A stretch of DNA of 64,000 nucleotides, taken from NCBI RefSeq assembly GCF_007489285.1, contig NZ_VLIY01000009.1, positions 1-64,000 on the forward strand. The letters are read 5' to 3'. Origin of the DNA: Skermania sp. ID1734 (GTDB lineage Bacteria; Actinomycetota; Actinomycetes; Mycobacteriales; Mycobacteriaceae). Made by a program: the position numbers and the translations under genes. Below, piece by piece: positions 40,260 to 48,975 of the stretch (position 1 is its first letter; the number at the start of each line of letters is the position of its first letter). The notes under the pieces are model-generated. The model was given only the letters and a program-made list of their open reading frames with translations. It was not told the origin of the DNA and did not search any database.

Positions 40260-40870
40260 GCGTTGGCCTGCGTTGCCATCAGCACCGGGAAGCCGGTCGG
40301 ATCGCCGCGGTAGAAGACGGCCTCGTATGCCTCGGCGACGTCGGCGGACATCAGTCCCAGCGTCTGCAAAGTCGTGCGGGCGAACTGAACCGGCGACTGC
40401 GGTCCTGCCGTGATGACGTCCCCGTCGGAAACGGCGCGCTCATCGACGTACTCGTCCGCGCCCGAATAACCGGTGGCGGCAAGGTATTCGGTGGCGGCGC
40501 TGGTGTGGCGCCGGCCGTTGAGCAAACCAGCGCGGGCAAGGCCCGCGGTGGCGCCGCAGATCGCCGCAACCGGCACCCCGGCATCCAGAAGTCGCCGCGC
40601 CAGTTCGACAAAGGCGGTGCCGCCGCCGGCGTCCCACATGGTCGAACCCGCCAGCACCAGGAGGGCGCTGTCCGCGACATCGCCGACGGTTACGTCCGGC
40701 ACCACCGTCAACCCGCCCATGGTGGTGATCGGGTGCGTCGACTCACCCACTGTCACGATCTCGAACGGCGTACCCGTAAACCGTCCGGTCCGCAATTCCG
40801 TGAGGAGATGGCCGACTTCGAGTTCCGCGAAATCGTCGTACACCGCTACGTGGATGACCCGCCTATCCAT
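40256..40870 (-). CDS. DJ-1/PfpI family protein
   Basis: A 204-residue protein of the class I glutamine amidotransferase-like fold, DJ-1/PfpI type. The nucleophile elbow is VAAICGATAGLARAGLL, with the Cys at the elbow. The acidic residue that usually supports it lies in YDDFAELEVGHLL near the N-terminus. Members act as glyoxalases, deglycases, isonitrile hydratases or chaperones. No Shine-Dalgarno precedes the ATG; instead TTGACA and a large palindrome lie within 40 bp upstream, so the transcript may be leaderless. The MarR gene follows with a 4-bp overlap. Confidence 0.85.
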   Translation of the reverse strand: MDRRVIHVAVYDDFAELEVGHLLTELRTGRFTGTPFEIVTVGESTHPITTMGGLTVVPDVTVGDVADSALLVLAGSTMWDAGGGTAFVELARRLLDAGVPVAAICGATAGLARAGLLNGRRHTSAATEYLAATGYSGADEYVDERAVSDGDVITAGPQSPVQFARTTLQTLGLMSADVAEAYEAVFYRGDPTGFPVLMATQANA

Positions 40871-40874
40871 AGTC

Positions 40875-40901
40875 AATATGCTGTCATCATGACAGGATAT
40901 T
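40875..40901. promoter_or_regulatory. 27-bp near-perfect palindrome, probable MarR operator
   Basis: The core CTGTCATCATGACAG (40881-40895) is a perfect 7-bp inverted repeat around one base, extended by AATAT and ATATT arms with a single mismatch pair. It fills the 32-bp gap before the PfpI gene and ends five bases from its ATG. On the minus strand TTGACA at 40903-40908 could be the -35 element. As RNA it could also act as a hairpin terminator for the gene upstream. Confidence 0.65.
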
Positions 40902-40902
40902 G

Positions 40903-41403
40903 TCAATTGGCGGAGTAGTAACCATTGCCGCCGCCGAAATGGTGGCCCTTGGAGCTGCAACCCCAGCCGCCGCGCTCCCCACCGTTTCCGCAACTGGCAC
41001 CGGCGTAGCTGATTTCGGCCCCGCGCCAGCCGATCGTGTTCCCGTTCGCATCGGTCACGGGCACACCTAGCTGTCGACTTCCGGAGCGACCAGTGAATCC
41101 CGGCTCCGGGTGTGCCGGGAGCCACGGGACGTCGATCACCAGGTTTGTCACCATGGGCCGCACCGGAGAGCCGGTGATTGTGAGCGCAATGGGCTGCGGA
41201 AACGCGCAACCGACGTTGCCGGTGGGATAGATCGCGCACTCGGTGCCGTCGCCGAGATCGAAGTAAGCGGTGTCGCCGACGAGGTACTGGTTTGGATCGA
41301 CCGGCACCGGCTCGTAGGGATTCGGGAGCGCGCTCGCGGTTGCCGCGCCGGCGAGTAGGACCGCTCCGGCGGCAGCGGTCACAAGCGCGATTCCGACCTT
41401 CAT
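40903..41403 (-). CDS. Secreted protein of unknown function
   Basis: A 166-residue exported protein. Signal peptide MKVGIALVTAAAGAVLLAGA is cleaved after about TASA. The mature part has four Cys (GTECAIY, GNVGCAFP, GASCGNGG and WGCSSKG), enough for two disulfides, and ends in a Gly/His-rich tail (GHHFGGGNGYYS). The ATG follows a strong GGAGGGAG. I see a resemblance to other mycobacterial secreted proteins but no named family. The stop lies next to the palindrome before the PfpI gene. Confidence 0.78.
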   Translation of the reverse strand: MKVGIALVTAAAGAVLLAGAATASALPNPYEPVPVDPNQYLVGDTAYFDLGDGTECAIYPTGNVGCAFPQPIALTITGSPVRPMVTNLVIDVPWLPAHPEPGFTGRSGSRQLGVPVTDANGNTIGWRGAEISYAGASCGNGGERGGWGCSSKGHHFGGGNGYYSAN

Positions 41404-41556
41404 GGCGACTCCCTCCGAGAGCGGATCTACCGGGACGTCGCCGGAAACACGTTGACCGTTACCTTGCAAACCGAGATGCTCACGGCCCCATCGCGATCTG
41501 GTTAAGGACTCCCCGCGTAGCAAGACGATTCACCGATTGCTCGCTACTGTGAAACA

Positions 41557-41802
41557 GTGGCCCTGCGCAAGCGTCCCGAGCCAGAAGAACCGTCCGACCC
41601 AGCTCGACTACGGGTCGGCATGCGCGTCGCGGTATTGGACAACAATCGATGGATTCCCGGCAACATCGTCGATGATTTCGGTGAAGGCCCGGATCCGTCG
41701 GCGTTCGGCCGCGATTGGGCGACGACGCGACGGTGGGCCGTCGCGCTCGAGGACGGTCGGCTGCTGTTCCGCAACAGCGCCGAACTCCGTCCGACGATCT
41801 GA
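41557..41802 (+). CDS. Small conserved-looking protein of unknown function
   Basis: An 81-residue protein. It has a charged, Pro-rich N-terminus (RKRPEPEEPSDPARLRVG) and then a compact part (MRVAVLDNNRWIPGNIVDDF, ending WAVALEDGRLLFRNSAEL) that looks like a small beta-barrel of Tudor or SH3 type. GTG start without a clear ribosome binding site. It stands alone, divergent from a secreted-protein gene and ending at a strong hairpin. Confidence 0.65.
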   Translation: MALRKRPEPEEPSDPARLRVGMRVAVLDNNRWIPGNIVDDFGEGPDPSAFGRDWATTRRWAVALEDGRLLFRNSAELRPTI

Positions 41803-41810
41803 GCTGCTGA

Positions 41811-41859
41811 CGGGACATCAGGTGTCAAAACCGCTCACAAATTGACACCTGATGTCCCG
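41811..41859. terminator. Bidirectional terminator with perfect 18-bp stem
   Basis: CGGGACATCAGGTGTCAA and its exact complement are separated by 13 bases. It lies between two convergent genes, eight bases after one stop codon and seven before the other, so it can end both transcripts. The AA/TT at the loop side gives no classical U-tract. Confidence 0.75.
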
Positions 41860-41865
41860 CGCGAG

Positions 41866-42690
41866 CTAGGTCATGCGCAGCGCGTATGCGTGCGCAAGGT
41901 CGTTGCCCGGCACGAAGAAGATGTGCATCATCAGCCCGCTTCCGCCATTGCGGTCGTGGTAGTGCCAGCGCGTGATCGGGCCACCGGGATCCGGCGGAGC
42001 CTGCGGGAAGGACTCGTTGGCTGTGTACATCACGCCGACGAGCTTCCACGTGTTGTGCCCGGTGTATTCGTACATCAACGTTTCGGGCGCGCTGGGGTCC
42101 AACACCTTGCCGTCATGATGCGTAGCCGCGTTGCTGACGTGCAGCATCGGCATCTTCTTGGGCGTGTGCCCGGCATCGATATTGGCCAGCGCCTGGGCGA
42201 GTTTGGGGTGCTTGGCCTCGGCCTTCTTCAAGGCCGCACCGATGTCGTAGCCAGCTGCTTGGGCCTTGTTGGTGTCCGCATAGGCGGCCGTGGCAGCCTC
42301 GGTGCGCGTGAGGAGGTCGGTAGCGGCCGCCTGCTGCTCCGGTGTCGCTGAGGCGACATCGGGAAGATCCGGCATCTTCGTGAAGTCCTGGCCGTACTTC
42401 TGCGCCCACGCTTGTCGCGCCGCCCGACCGGCGGCGCCCTTCTTGGACGCATGCTTGGTAGTTGCCTGCTTCTGCTGGGGCTGCGACATCGCCATGTTCT
42501 GCGTGTCCTGCGAACCGCCACCGGAGGAGGCTGCCAATCCGATACCGGTTCCCGCGCCGACTATCGCGACGACTGCGACGCCAACGGCCGCAATCCGTCC
42601 GCGTTTGCCGAGCCTGTACCGGCGCTTCGGCTCGGGAGGCATGGGCGGCGGCGCGCCGTTGGGCATCGGCATGGTGGGTTGATCGTTCAT
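41866..42690 (-). CDS. Membrane-anchored protein of unknown function
   Basis: A 274-residue protein with a Pro/Met-rich cytoplasmic start, a basic patch (EPKRRYRLGKRGR), one membrane segment (IAAVGVAVVAIVGAGTGIGL, about residues 34-53) and an extracellular part. The latter begins with a Gln/Lys/Ala-rich linker and ends with a compact domain (LMYEYTGHNTWKLVGVMYTA, then RWHYHDRNGGSGLMMHIFFV) with several His that could bind metal. The C-terminal half resembles periplasmic conserved proteins in actinobacteria; I cannot name the family. It lies 63 bp downstream of the histidine kinase gene on the same strand, so it may belong to that operon. Confidence 0.7.
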   Translation of the reverse strand: MNDQPTMPMPNGAPPPMPPEPKRRYRLGKRGRIAAVGVAVVAIVGAGTGIGLAASSGGGSQDTQNMAMSQPQQKQATTKHASKKGAAGRAARQAWAQKYGQDFTKMPDLPDVASATPEQQAAATDLLTRTEAATAAYADTNKAQAAGYDIGAALKKAEAKHPKLAQALANIDAGHTPKKMPMLHVSNAATHHDGKVLDPSAPETLMYEYTGHNTWKLVGVMYTANESFPQAPPDPGGPITRWHYHDRNGGSGLMMHIFFVPGNDLAHAYALRMT

Positions 42691-42753
42691 GATCACTACG
42701 GTGAGCGGCGGAACTGAAGCCAAGCTGAAGAACCACGCTTCTTCAGCCGATCC

Positions 42754-44088
42754 TCAGCTCGTCGGCAGGCGCAAAACGAACAGCGCGCCGACCTGCCCCG
42801 GCGGCGGTTCGCACGTCAGATCTCCGCCATGAGCTCGGGCAATGCCTCGGGCGATGGGCAGGCCAAGCCCCGCACCGGCGCCATGGCCCCGAGCGGTGTC
42901 GAGCCGCACCAACCGGTCGAAGATGCGTTCCCGGTCGGCCGGGTCGACCCCCGGGCCGGTGTCGGCGACCGCCAATTCCGCAAAGCCCATCAGCTGCCGC
43001 ACCGTCACGGTCACCGACCCTCCCGCAGGCGTGGCGTCAGCGGCGTTGTTGACCAGATTGGCGATCGCCTGCCCGATTCGCGCTGGATCGGCGGTCACCA
43101 GCACCACCGGCCCGTCGAGCACGAAGGTCAGATCTGGGCGCAACAATCGGGCCCGCTCCAGTTGCGCTGCTGCCAACTCGCGCAGATCGGTGGGTTCGGG
43201 CTGCAGCGGCAGGCCACTGTCGAGCCGCGCCAAATCCAGCAGATCCTCGACCAGCCGGCCCGCGCGGTGTGCTTCGCGGCCGAGCACCAACAGGAGTCGT
43301 TGCTGCGTCTGCGGGTCATCGCCGGACTGAGCCAGGACCGCTTCGGTGGCCGCGCTGATCCCGGCGATGGGCGTACGAAGTTCGTGCGCTGCGTCGGCGA
43401 TGAATCGCCGCATCGCTTCCTGGGCCTCGAGCGCATGGCGTTCGGCGCCCTCGAGCGCGTCGAGCATCTCGTCGAACGCGCTGGCAGTTCGGCCGATCTC
43501 GGTGTCTCCACGCGCTGGAATCAGGCGTTGGCCGCGACGGCCGCGGGCGATAGAGCGAGCGAGGTTGGTCATCGCGTCCAGCGGTGCGAGCGCGTACCGG
43601 ACCACGACCGGAATTCCGAGCGCGATGACCGCGACGGCGATCAGCGCGACGACGAGCAGCACCTTGACCAACCGGGCCCGCGCACCGGCCAGCAAGCGAC
43701 CATCGACCTCGAGGGTCACCTGCGCATCGCCCAACTCGCCGTCACTGGAAGGTAGGAGAATTCGGCGCGTCTTGGTTGGGCCGCCCTCGTCCGGGTGCAG
43801 TCGCAAATTGCCCAGCACCTCGCCGTCGGCCAGGACGAGCCGACACCGCACCGAGTGCGTCTCCAGCCGCGACACGAATTCGGTAGGCGACGTGTGGGCG
43901 GCAGCGAGTTGTTCGGCGAGCTGGACATGGTCGGTGAGCACCGACGTCATACTGCTGTTGGTGATGAACGTGAAGGCGGCCCCGACCGCGAACACCGCCG
44001 CGACCAGCACCACGGCGAACACGCTGACCGCGGCAATGGTCACCCGGCGACGCAGTGATCCCGTCGCCAACCGGGCCGGCGTCGTCAC
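42754..44088 (-). CDS. Sensor histidine kinase
   Basis: A 444-residue membrane kinase. Two membrane segments (about residues 18-40 and 143-165) enclose a sensor domain of about 100 residues; a HAMP linker follows (LAPLDAMTNLARSIARG). The phospho-acceptor is His235 in ADAAHELRTPIAG, and the ATPase boxes are NLVNNAAD, DTGPGVDP and GAGLGLPIARG. The GTG start overlaps the response-regulator stop by 4 bp. Together they form a two-component system; the signal is unknown. The membrane-anchored protein downstream may be part of the sensing unit. Confidence 0.93.
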   Translation of the reverse strand: MTTPARLATGSLRRRVTIAAVSVFAVVLVAAVFAVGAAFTFITNSSMTSVLTDHVQLAEQLAAAHTSPTEFVSRLETHSVRCRLVLADGEVLGNLRLHPDEGGPTKTRRILLPSSDGELGDAQVTLEVDGRLLAGARARLVKVLLVVALIAVAVIALGIPVVVRYALAPLDAMTNLARSIARGRRGQRLIPARGDTEIGRTASAFDEMLDALEGAERHALEAQEAMRRFIADAAHELRTPIAGISAATEAVLAQSGDDPQTQQRLLLVLGREAHRAGRLVEDLLDLARLDSGLPLQPEPTDLRELAAAQLERARLLRPDLTFVLDGPVVLVTADPARIGQAIANLVNNAADATPAGGSVTVTVRQLMGFAELAVADTGPGVDPADRERIFDRLVRLDTARGHGAGAGLGLPIARGIARAHGGDLTCEPPPGQVGALFVLRLPTS

Positions 44089-44774
44089 GGCTCGGCTCGC
44101 AGCACATACCCGAGACCTCGCACCGTGTGCAACAGCCGGGGGCCGTGTTCTTCGAGTTTGCGCCGCAGCCCGCTGATGAACACCTCCACCAAGTTCGGGT
44201 CGTAGGCGTCGAACCCCCAGACGGCAGAAAGTATCTGCGTCTTCGTGAGTACCTGCCCGCGGTGCTCGGCAAGGTGGCACAGCAGCTTGAACTCGGTGGC
44301 CGTCAGGGTGAGCGTCTCGCTGCCGCGCTGGGCAAGACCCGCGTCGGGCTCCACGATCAGATCGCCCACCGTGAGCGTCGAGCGGATGCGGCCCATTCGG
44401 CGCAGCAGTGCACTCACCCGCGCCACCAACTCGGCCAGTACGAACGGCTTCACCACGTAGTCGTCGGCACCGCTGGTCAGCCCGCGCAGCCGGTCATCGA
44501 CGGCGTCGCGAGCGGTGAGCATCACGACCCCGGCGCGAGACCGCGCGCGCACCACCTCCAACAACGCGAACCCGTCCCGCCCCGGCAGCATCACATCCAG
44601 CACCACCACGTCCGGGCGGAATTCGCCCACATCACGCTCCAAGGACGACCCGTCCGGACGCGACAAGACCAGGTGACCTGCCTCCTGCAGGCCCGATTCC
44701 ACCGCCAGGCGCATCGCTTCGCTGTCTTCGATGACGAGCACCCGACCACCCGATTGCTCCGCTGCAGTGGTCAA
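44085..44774 (-). CDS. OmpR-family response regulator
   Basis: A 229-residue regulator. Receiver domain with phospho-acceptor Asp60 in VVVLDVMLPGRDGFAL, the switch Thr in VVMLTARDAVDD and the conserved Lys in DYVVKPFVLAEL. The winged-helix output domain is LTLTATEFKLLCHLAEHRGQ to LRRKLEEHGPRLLHTVRGLG. A TTG start with AGGGAG upstream is likely; a later ATG would cut into the receiver. It precedes and overlaps the kinase gene. Confidence 0.94.
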   Translation of the reverse strand: MTTAAEQSGGRVLVIEDSEAMRLAVESGLQEAGHLVLSRPDGSSLERDVGEFRPDVVVLDVMLPGRDGFALLEVVRARSRAGVVMLTARDAVDDRLRGLTSGADDYVVKPFVLAELVARVSALLRRMGRIRSTLTVGDLIVEPDAGLAQRGSETLTLTATEFKLLCHLAEHRGQVLTKTQILSAVWGFDAYDPNLVEVFISGLRRKLEEHGPRLLHTVRGLGYVLRAEP

Positions 44775-44976
44775 GCGGAACTCCCTGGCGGCGATGTCAT
44801 CGAGGCGGGCACCCCGCCAGTATGGAGCACGCCTGTGCGTGGACTCACAGCATCCGGCACGGGCACCGGCCGTGATCTTCGGCTACCGTCGAAATCTGAA
44901 GCTGCCGTGGAGTTGGCTTCTCCCAAGACAATTCGCCGAAATTGGACCTTTCCGGTGGAAGGAGGACCCGTTCGTC

Positions 44977-45156
44977 GTGCCCGAACCAAGTGTTGCCGCC
45001 GCAACCAAGTGGCGCTGCCCGATCTGCGGAACCCTCAACGCCACCATGGATCCATCGGTACCGGACCAGTGCGGTCTGTGCGGGCACCAACTCGTGCCCG
45101 CCACGGTCGGGTTCACCGAGCGGCAGTCACGTCGGCGATTTGGCCGATTCTTCTGA
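44977..45156 (+). CDS. Zinc-ribbon protein, 59 residues
   Basis: The frame is open for longer, but the part from the GTG at 44977 follows AAGGAGGA and is the only protein-like part: ATKWRCPICGTLNATMDPSV then PDQCGLCGHQLVPATV, a two-CxxC zinc ribbon, and a basic tail (RQSRRRFGRFF). Such ribbons bind zinc and often nucleic acid or protein. It overlaps the end of the convergent MFS gene by 30 bp. Function unknown. Confidence 0.6.
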   Translation: MPEPSVAAATKWRCPICGTLNATMDPSVPDQCGLCGHQLVPATVGFTERQSRRRFGRFF

Positions 45157-46617
45157 CCGGTTCAGCGCCGAGAGCGGCAACGCGATGTCTTCCAATGATT
45201 TTCCTTCTGCCGCGACGCCGAATATCGCTGCGACTATCCCTCCACAGGCCATGACCGCCGCGCCGATCAGATAGCCGTAAAACAGCGGTGTGCGTTGGTC
45301 GCCGGACCCGATCAGCCAGCCGTAGAACACCGGACCGATTGCGCCGAAGCACTGGGCGATAGCAAAGAACACGGCGATCGCCTTGGCGCGAACCTCGAGC
45401 GGGAAGATCTCGCTGACGGTCAAGTACGCGGCGCTCGCGCCCGCCGAGGCGAAGTAGAAAATAATGCACCAGGCGATGGTCTGCGTCACGGCGTTCAGCA
45501 CATCGGCCTCGAAAAGCACCGCGGTGATTGCGAGTAGGACGCCGGACAGCAGGTAGGTTCCGCTGATCATCCGCTTGCGGCCCCAGGTATCGAAAAGGTG
45601 GCCCAGGGTCAAGGGACCGGTCAGGTTTCCGACCGCGAAGGCGATCAGGAACAGCGGCGCATTGTCCGTGGAGATCCCATAGAACTTCGTCAAAACGAGG
45701 GTGTAGGTGAAAAAGATCGCGTTGTAGAGAAATGACTGGGTGATCATCAACGTAGCCCCGTAGATCGCCCGACTGGGGTATTCGGAGAAGAACACCCGCA
45801 GTAGCGCGGCATAGCCGATGTTGCTGGTCGGGCGCAGCTCGATGGCCTTGCTCTCATCGACCTTGCCGAGCTTCTTTCCGCTTTGCCGAACCTCGTCCTC
45901 GATGTAACTGATCGAGCTTTCGGCAGCTTCGGAACGGCCGTGCATCACCTGCCAACGCGGACTCTCCGGCAAATGCCGGCGGACGAACAGGATCACCAGG
46001 CCCAACACCGGTCCGATCAAAAATGCGAGGCGCCACCCGAGGCTCGGGCTCAACACCCGCAGGAAAATCAGACTGCCGATCGTGCCGAGAATCGCCCCGG
46101 CCCAGTACGTGCCGTTGACAGCGATGTCGACCCGTCCCCGGTATCGAGCCGGGATCAACTCATCGATGGCGGAGTTGATCGCCGCGTACTCGCCACCGAT
46201 GCCGGTGCCGGCGATGAAGCGCGTGAGGTAGAGAAAACCCACCCAGGCACCGCTGTTGCCGATGGTCGCGGCCGTTAGGCCGCTGCCTATCAGATAGACG
46301 GCCAGCGTCACCATGAACAAGTTCCGGCGACCCAGACTGTCGGAGATGCGGCCGAAGAACAACGCACCGACCACCTCGCCGATGAGGTAGACGGTTGCGA
46401 CGAATCCCGCCGCGGCCGAGGACAGGTGCAGAGTCTCCGGCTTGGTGAGCACTGACGTGACGGATCCGGCGATGGTGATTTCCAAGCCGTCGAGAATCCA
46501 GGCGACGCCCAGTGCGACGACCATCCTGGTGTGAAACGGTGACCACGGCAGCCGGTCGATGCGCGCCGGGATCAGGCTTCGCACGTTCTGGCCGCTCGAT
46601 GATTTCGTCGATGTCAC
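45127..46617 (-). CDS. MFS transporter, sugar-porter type
   Basis: A 496-residue transporter with twelve membrane segments. Typical loop motifs are visible: FFGRISDSLGRRNLFM between segments 2 and 3, YRGRVDIAVNGTYWAG, RRHLPESPRWQVMHG after segment 6, and LFDTWGRKRMISG between 8 and 9. This matches the sugar/organic-acid porter group (SHS or aromatic acid permease relatives). Substrate is not obvious. It is co-directional with the other MFS gene, 90 bp downstream of it. Confidence 0.88.
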   Translation of the reverse strand: MTSTKSSSGQNVRSLIPARIDRLPWSPFHTRMVVALGVAWILDGLEITIAGSVTSVLTKPETLHLSSAAAGFVATVYLIGEVVGALFFGRISDSLGRRNLFMVTLAVYLIGSGLTAATIGNSGAWVGFLYLTRFIAGTGIGGEYAAINSAIDELIPARYRGRVDIAVNGTYWAGAILGTIGSLIFLRVLSPSLGWRLAFLIGPVLGLVILFVRRHLPESPRWQVMHGRSEAAESSISYIEDEVRQSGKKLGKVDESKAIELRPTSNIGYAALLRVFFSEYPSRAIYGATLMITQSFLYNAIFFTYTLVLTKFYGISTDNAPLFLIAFAVGNLTGPLTLGHLFDTWGRKRMISGTYLLSGVLLAITAVLFEADVLNAVTQTIAWCIIFYFASAGASAAYLTVSEIFPLEVRAKAIAVFFAIAQCFGAIGPVFYGWLIGSGDQRTPLFYGYLIGAAVMACGGIVAAIFGVAAEGKSLEDIALPLSALNRSEESAKSPT

Positions 46618-46707
46618 GTCGACACCTCCCGACCGGTTGCAACCCGCCCCGACTAATTGCCGCGTGGTTTCCCCCGCGAAGCGATCGAGAAACTGGGGCG
46701 AAATCAG

Positions 46708-47967
46708 CTACCGGTTGCGCTGGCCTGGGCGGCCGGTGGGATCGACGTGGTCGGCCGATCGCACCACGCTGCCAAACGCCAACCACACCACGATGGAAAC
46801 GATCGGGAATGCGCCGAGGACCAGGAATGCGCTGTGGTAGCCCAACTCCTGCGCGAGATAGCCGCCGATCGCGGGACTGAGCGCCGCACCCAAACCATGC
46901 ACGGTCATCACCGCGCCCTGCCCCGCGTTGACCCGGCCGGTGCCGTGCAGCACCCGTGCCACCAGACCTGGCACGGCGACGCTCTGCATTCCGGCGCCTA
47001 CGCCGTCGAGAATCTGCACCGGAAACACTCCCCAGTCGGTGACGATGCTCGCCGCGAGCACTCCGCGGACCGGTAGCACCACGAACGTGATCAGCATGAC
47101 CACCCAAAAGCCGTACCGCTCGCCCAGTCGCATCGCCACGAGTGCGGTCACCACCATCACCGCCTGCGCCACCACGATTGTCGCCGCCACCGTGAGGAAG
47201 GGGTCACCGTGGGCAGCCACCACCGCCAAGCCGTACAACGGCAACATTGCACCGTTTCCCAGGTGGAAGAACATCAACGCCAGGGCCAGTACCAGCAGTG
47301 GGCGCGATTGCAGGAGAACCTCTAAGCCCCTGGCTTGTTTGTGGTCAGCGCCCGTGGCGAGGCCGCGGGCCACCTTGTCGTCGATCGCGGACCGGGGAAT
47401 CCGCAGCACGAAGACTATCGACACCACGGCGAACAAAGCCGCCAGCCAGAACACGGCAGCGAACCCGAATTGCCAGCCCAGCACGCCCGACAATGCCGCG
47501 CCCGACATGTTGCCGGCGTGATTGAACGCCTGGTTTCGACCGTTCTGCCGGTTGAAACCGCTCTGGCGCACCACCCCCAACGTGATGCCGAGCACCGCGG
47601 GACCTAGCAGCGCACCCGCCACCGCGGTGGCCACCTGCGAAGCCGACACCACCCAAAACCGCTGGGACACAAAGATCAGTCCGGACGCGGCGACCGTGCA
47701 CACGCCGGAAGCGACTACGCACGCGCGTTTGCGGGTGGTGGCGTCGACGACGGCACCGGCTGGAGTGGTCACCGCCATGCCGGTGAGGCCGCCGATCGTC
47801 ATCACCGAGCCGATCGCGCCGGTCGCCCAGCCACGCGCCTGCAGGAACACGCCGAGAAACGGCCCGATCCCGGCCTGCACGTCGGCCATGAAAAAGTTCA
47901 GTGCGCCCAGTGCCCGGCGCGCCCGCAGCTGCTCGGCCGATTGCTGATGGACGGCTACCACGCTCAC
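46708..47967 (-). CDS. MFS transporter
   Basis: A 419-residue transporter with about twelve membrane segments. ALGALNFFMADVQAGIGPFL begins segment 1, GAVVDATTRKRACVVASGV is the loop between 2 and 3, and NHAGNMSGAALSGVLGWQFG lies in the middle. Drug or metabolite export is possible. GTG start with no obvious ribosome binding site. It is the upstream member of a likely MFS pair. Confidence 0.85.
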   Translation of the reverse strand: MSVVAVHQQSAEQLRARRALGALNFFMADVQAGIGPFLGVFLQARGWATGAIGSVMTIGGLTGMAVTTPAGAVVDATTRKRACVVASGVCTVAASGLIFVSQRFWVVSASQVATAVAGALLGPAVLGITLGVVRQSGFNRQNGRNQAFNHAGNMSGAALSGVLGWQFGFAAVFWLAALFAVVSIVFVLRIPRSAIDDKVARGLATGADHKQARGLEVLLQSRPLLVLALALMFFHLGNGAMLPLYGLAVVAAHGDPFLTVAATIVVAQAVMVVTALVAMRLGERYGFWVVMLITFVVLPVRGVLAASIVTDWGVFPVQILDGVGAGMQSVAVPGLVARVLHGTGRVNAGQGAVMTVHGLGAALSPAIGGYLAQELGYHSAFLVLGAFPIVSIVVWLAFGSVVRSADHVDPTGRPGQRNR

Positions 47968-47997
47968 AACCAGTCCATCGTCGCGGCCAGTACTGAC

Positions 47998-48690
47998 TTA
48001 CGCCTCGATCTGCCCGGCGATGTGCCGTTCGATCTCCATTCGGGCGTTGGTCGGGAGCACGATGAGTCCTTCGAGCTCCTTTTGCGCTTTCCGATAGGCA
48101 CTTTGACGCTCGGCGGGCGTGGCGCCGGTATCCATCGCCAGCCGCAACAGGCTTTGCGCGCGCACGAGGCGCTGCTGCTCGTCCCAGGTAAACCCTTGTC
48201 GCCGTCGCCGCTTCGCTTCCGTCTCGGCTACGTCGAAGGCAATCGCGTAGGCGTGGACGGCCTCCCGGTAATCGGCCTGGGCTTGCCGATTGCCAACGAG
48301 CGCCTCGACATCCGACGGCCGGAGGAGGTCGGCGCGCCGTTTGGCGCGATGGAAATCGACCGTCAGCGGTTCGCGCATATCGGTCATCATTGGGAAGTCG
48401 AGCAGTGTCACCGGGTTCAATTCGTACGCGAACCAGCGGGCGTCGGTCTGGTCATGCTCATCGATCGTCTTGCCGATCTCGCGCCGTTGGGTCGTTTTGT
48501 CGGTTTCGTTGCGCGCCTTGGCTTGCGCCAGCGCAACCTTGGTCTGCTGCTTGATCCGAAACCGCTCCTGACGGCGCTCGATACGGCGCTGATGGGCCGC
48601 CGACACCGCCTTCAGTCCGGTGCCGATGGAGCCGCCGAACACAAAGATCAGCCACCAGAAGTGCTGGACGAACTGCAACACCTGGTCCAC
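47998..48690 (-). CDS. Membrane-anchored coiled-coil protein of unknown function
   Basis: A 230-residue protein with one N-terminal membrane segment (FWWLIFVFGGSIGTGLKAVS, about residues 11-30) followed by a basic helix (HQRRIERRQERFRIKQQTKV) and a soluble charged alpha-helical domain (ARWFAYELNPVTLLDFPMMT, LRLAMDTGATPAERQSAYRK). No named family recognised. It lies 30 bp upstream of the MFS gene in the same direction. Confidence 0.7.
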   Translation of the reverse strand: MDQVLQFVQHFWWLIFVFGGSIGTGLKAVSAAHQRRIERRQERFRIKQQTKVALAQAKARNETDKTTQRREIGKTIDEHDQTDARWFAYELNPVTLLDFPMMTDMREPLTVDFHRAKRRADLLRPSDVEALVGNRQAQADYREAVHAYAIAFDVAETEAKRRRRQGFTWDEQQRLVRAQSLLRLAMDTGATPAERQSAYRKAQKELEGLIVLPTNARMEIERHIAGQIEA

Positions 48691-48830
48691 ACAGCCATGA
48701 TGCCACCGTCGGCGGGTCTGCCGGCGGTCGCCGATTCAGGCCGGCCTCGTGTCCGTCACGCGCGGTAGCTTTGCGACACGCCGCAAGCGCTGCCACCGTC
48801 GTTGTGTCACAAGAGGTTACGGTCTATTGC

Positions 48831-48968
48831 ATGAGCGTCGAAGCAACCTTCGAACTCGCGCACATCGCCCTTTGCGGCGACTGCCGCTGTCTGTTCGACA
48901 ACCTCACCGGCTATGACGACTGCCCGAACTGCGGCGAGGGAACGCACCTGGCCGACGTAGAGCAGTAA
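48831..48968 (+). CDS. Very small zinc-ribbon-like protein
   Basis: A 45-residue protein with AGAGGTTACG about ten bases before the ATG. It contains CGDCRCLF and DCPNCGEGTH, i.e. two CxxC pairs as in a zinc ribbon. It converges with the Excalibur-type gene, seven bases away. Function unknown; its small size and cysteine pattern suggest a metal-binding or regulatory peptide. Confidence 0.6.
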   Translation: MSVEATFELAHIALCGDCRCLFDNLTGYDDCPNCGEGTHLADVEQ

Positions 48969-48975
48969 TTCAGTC

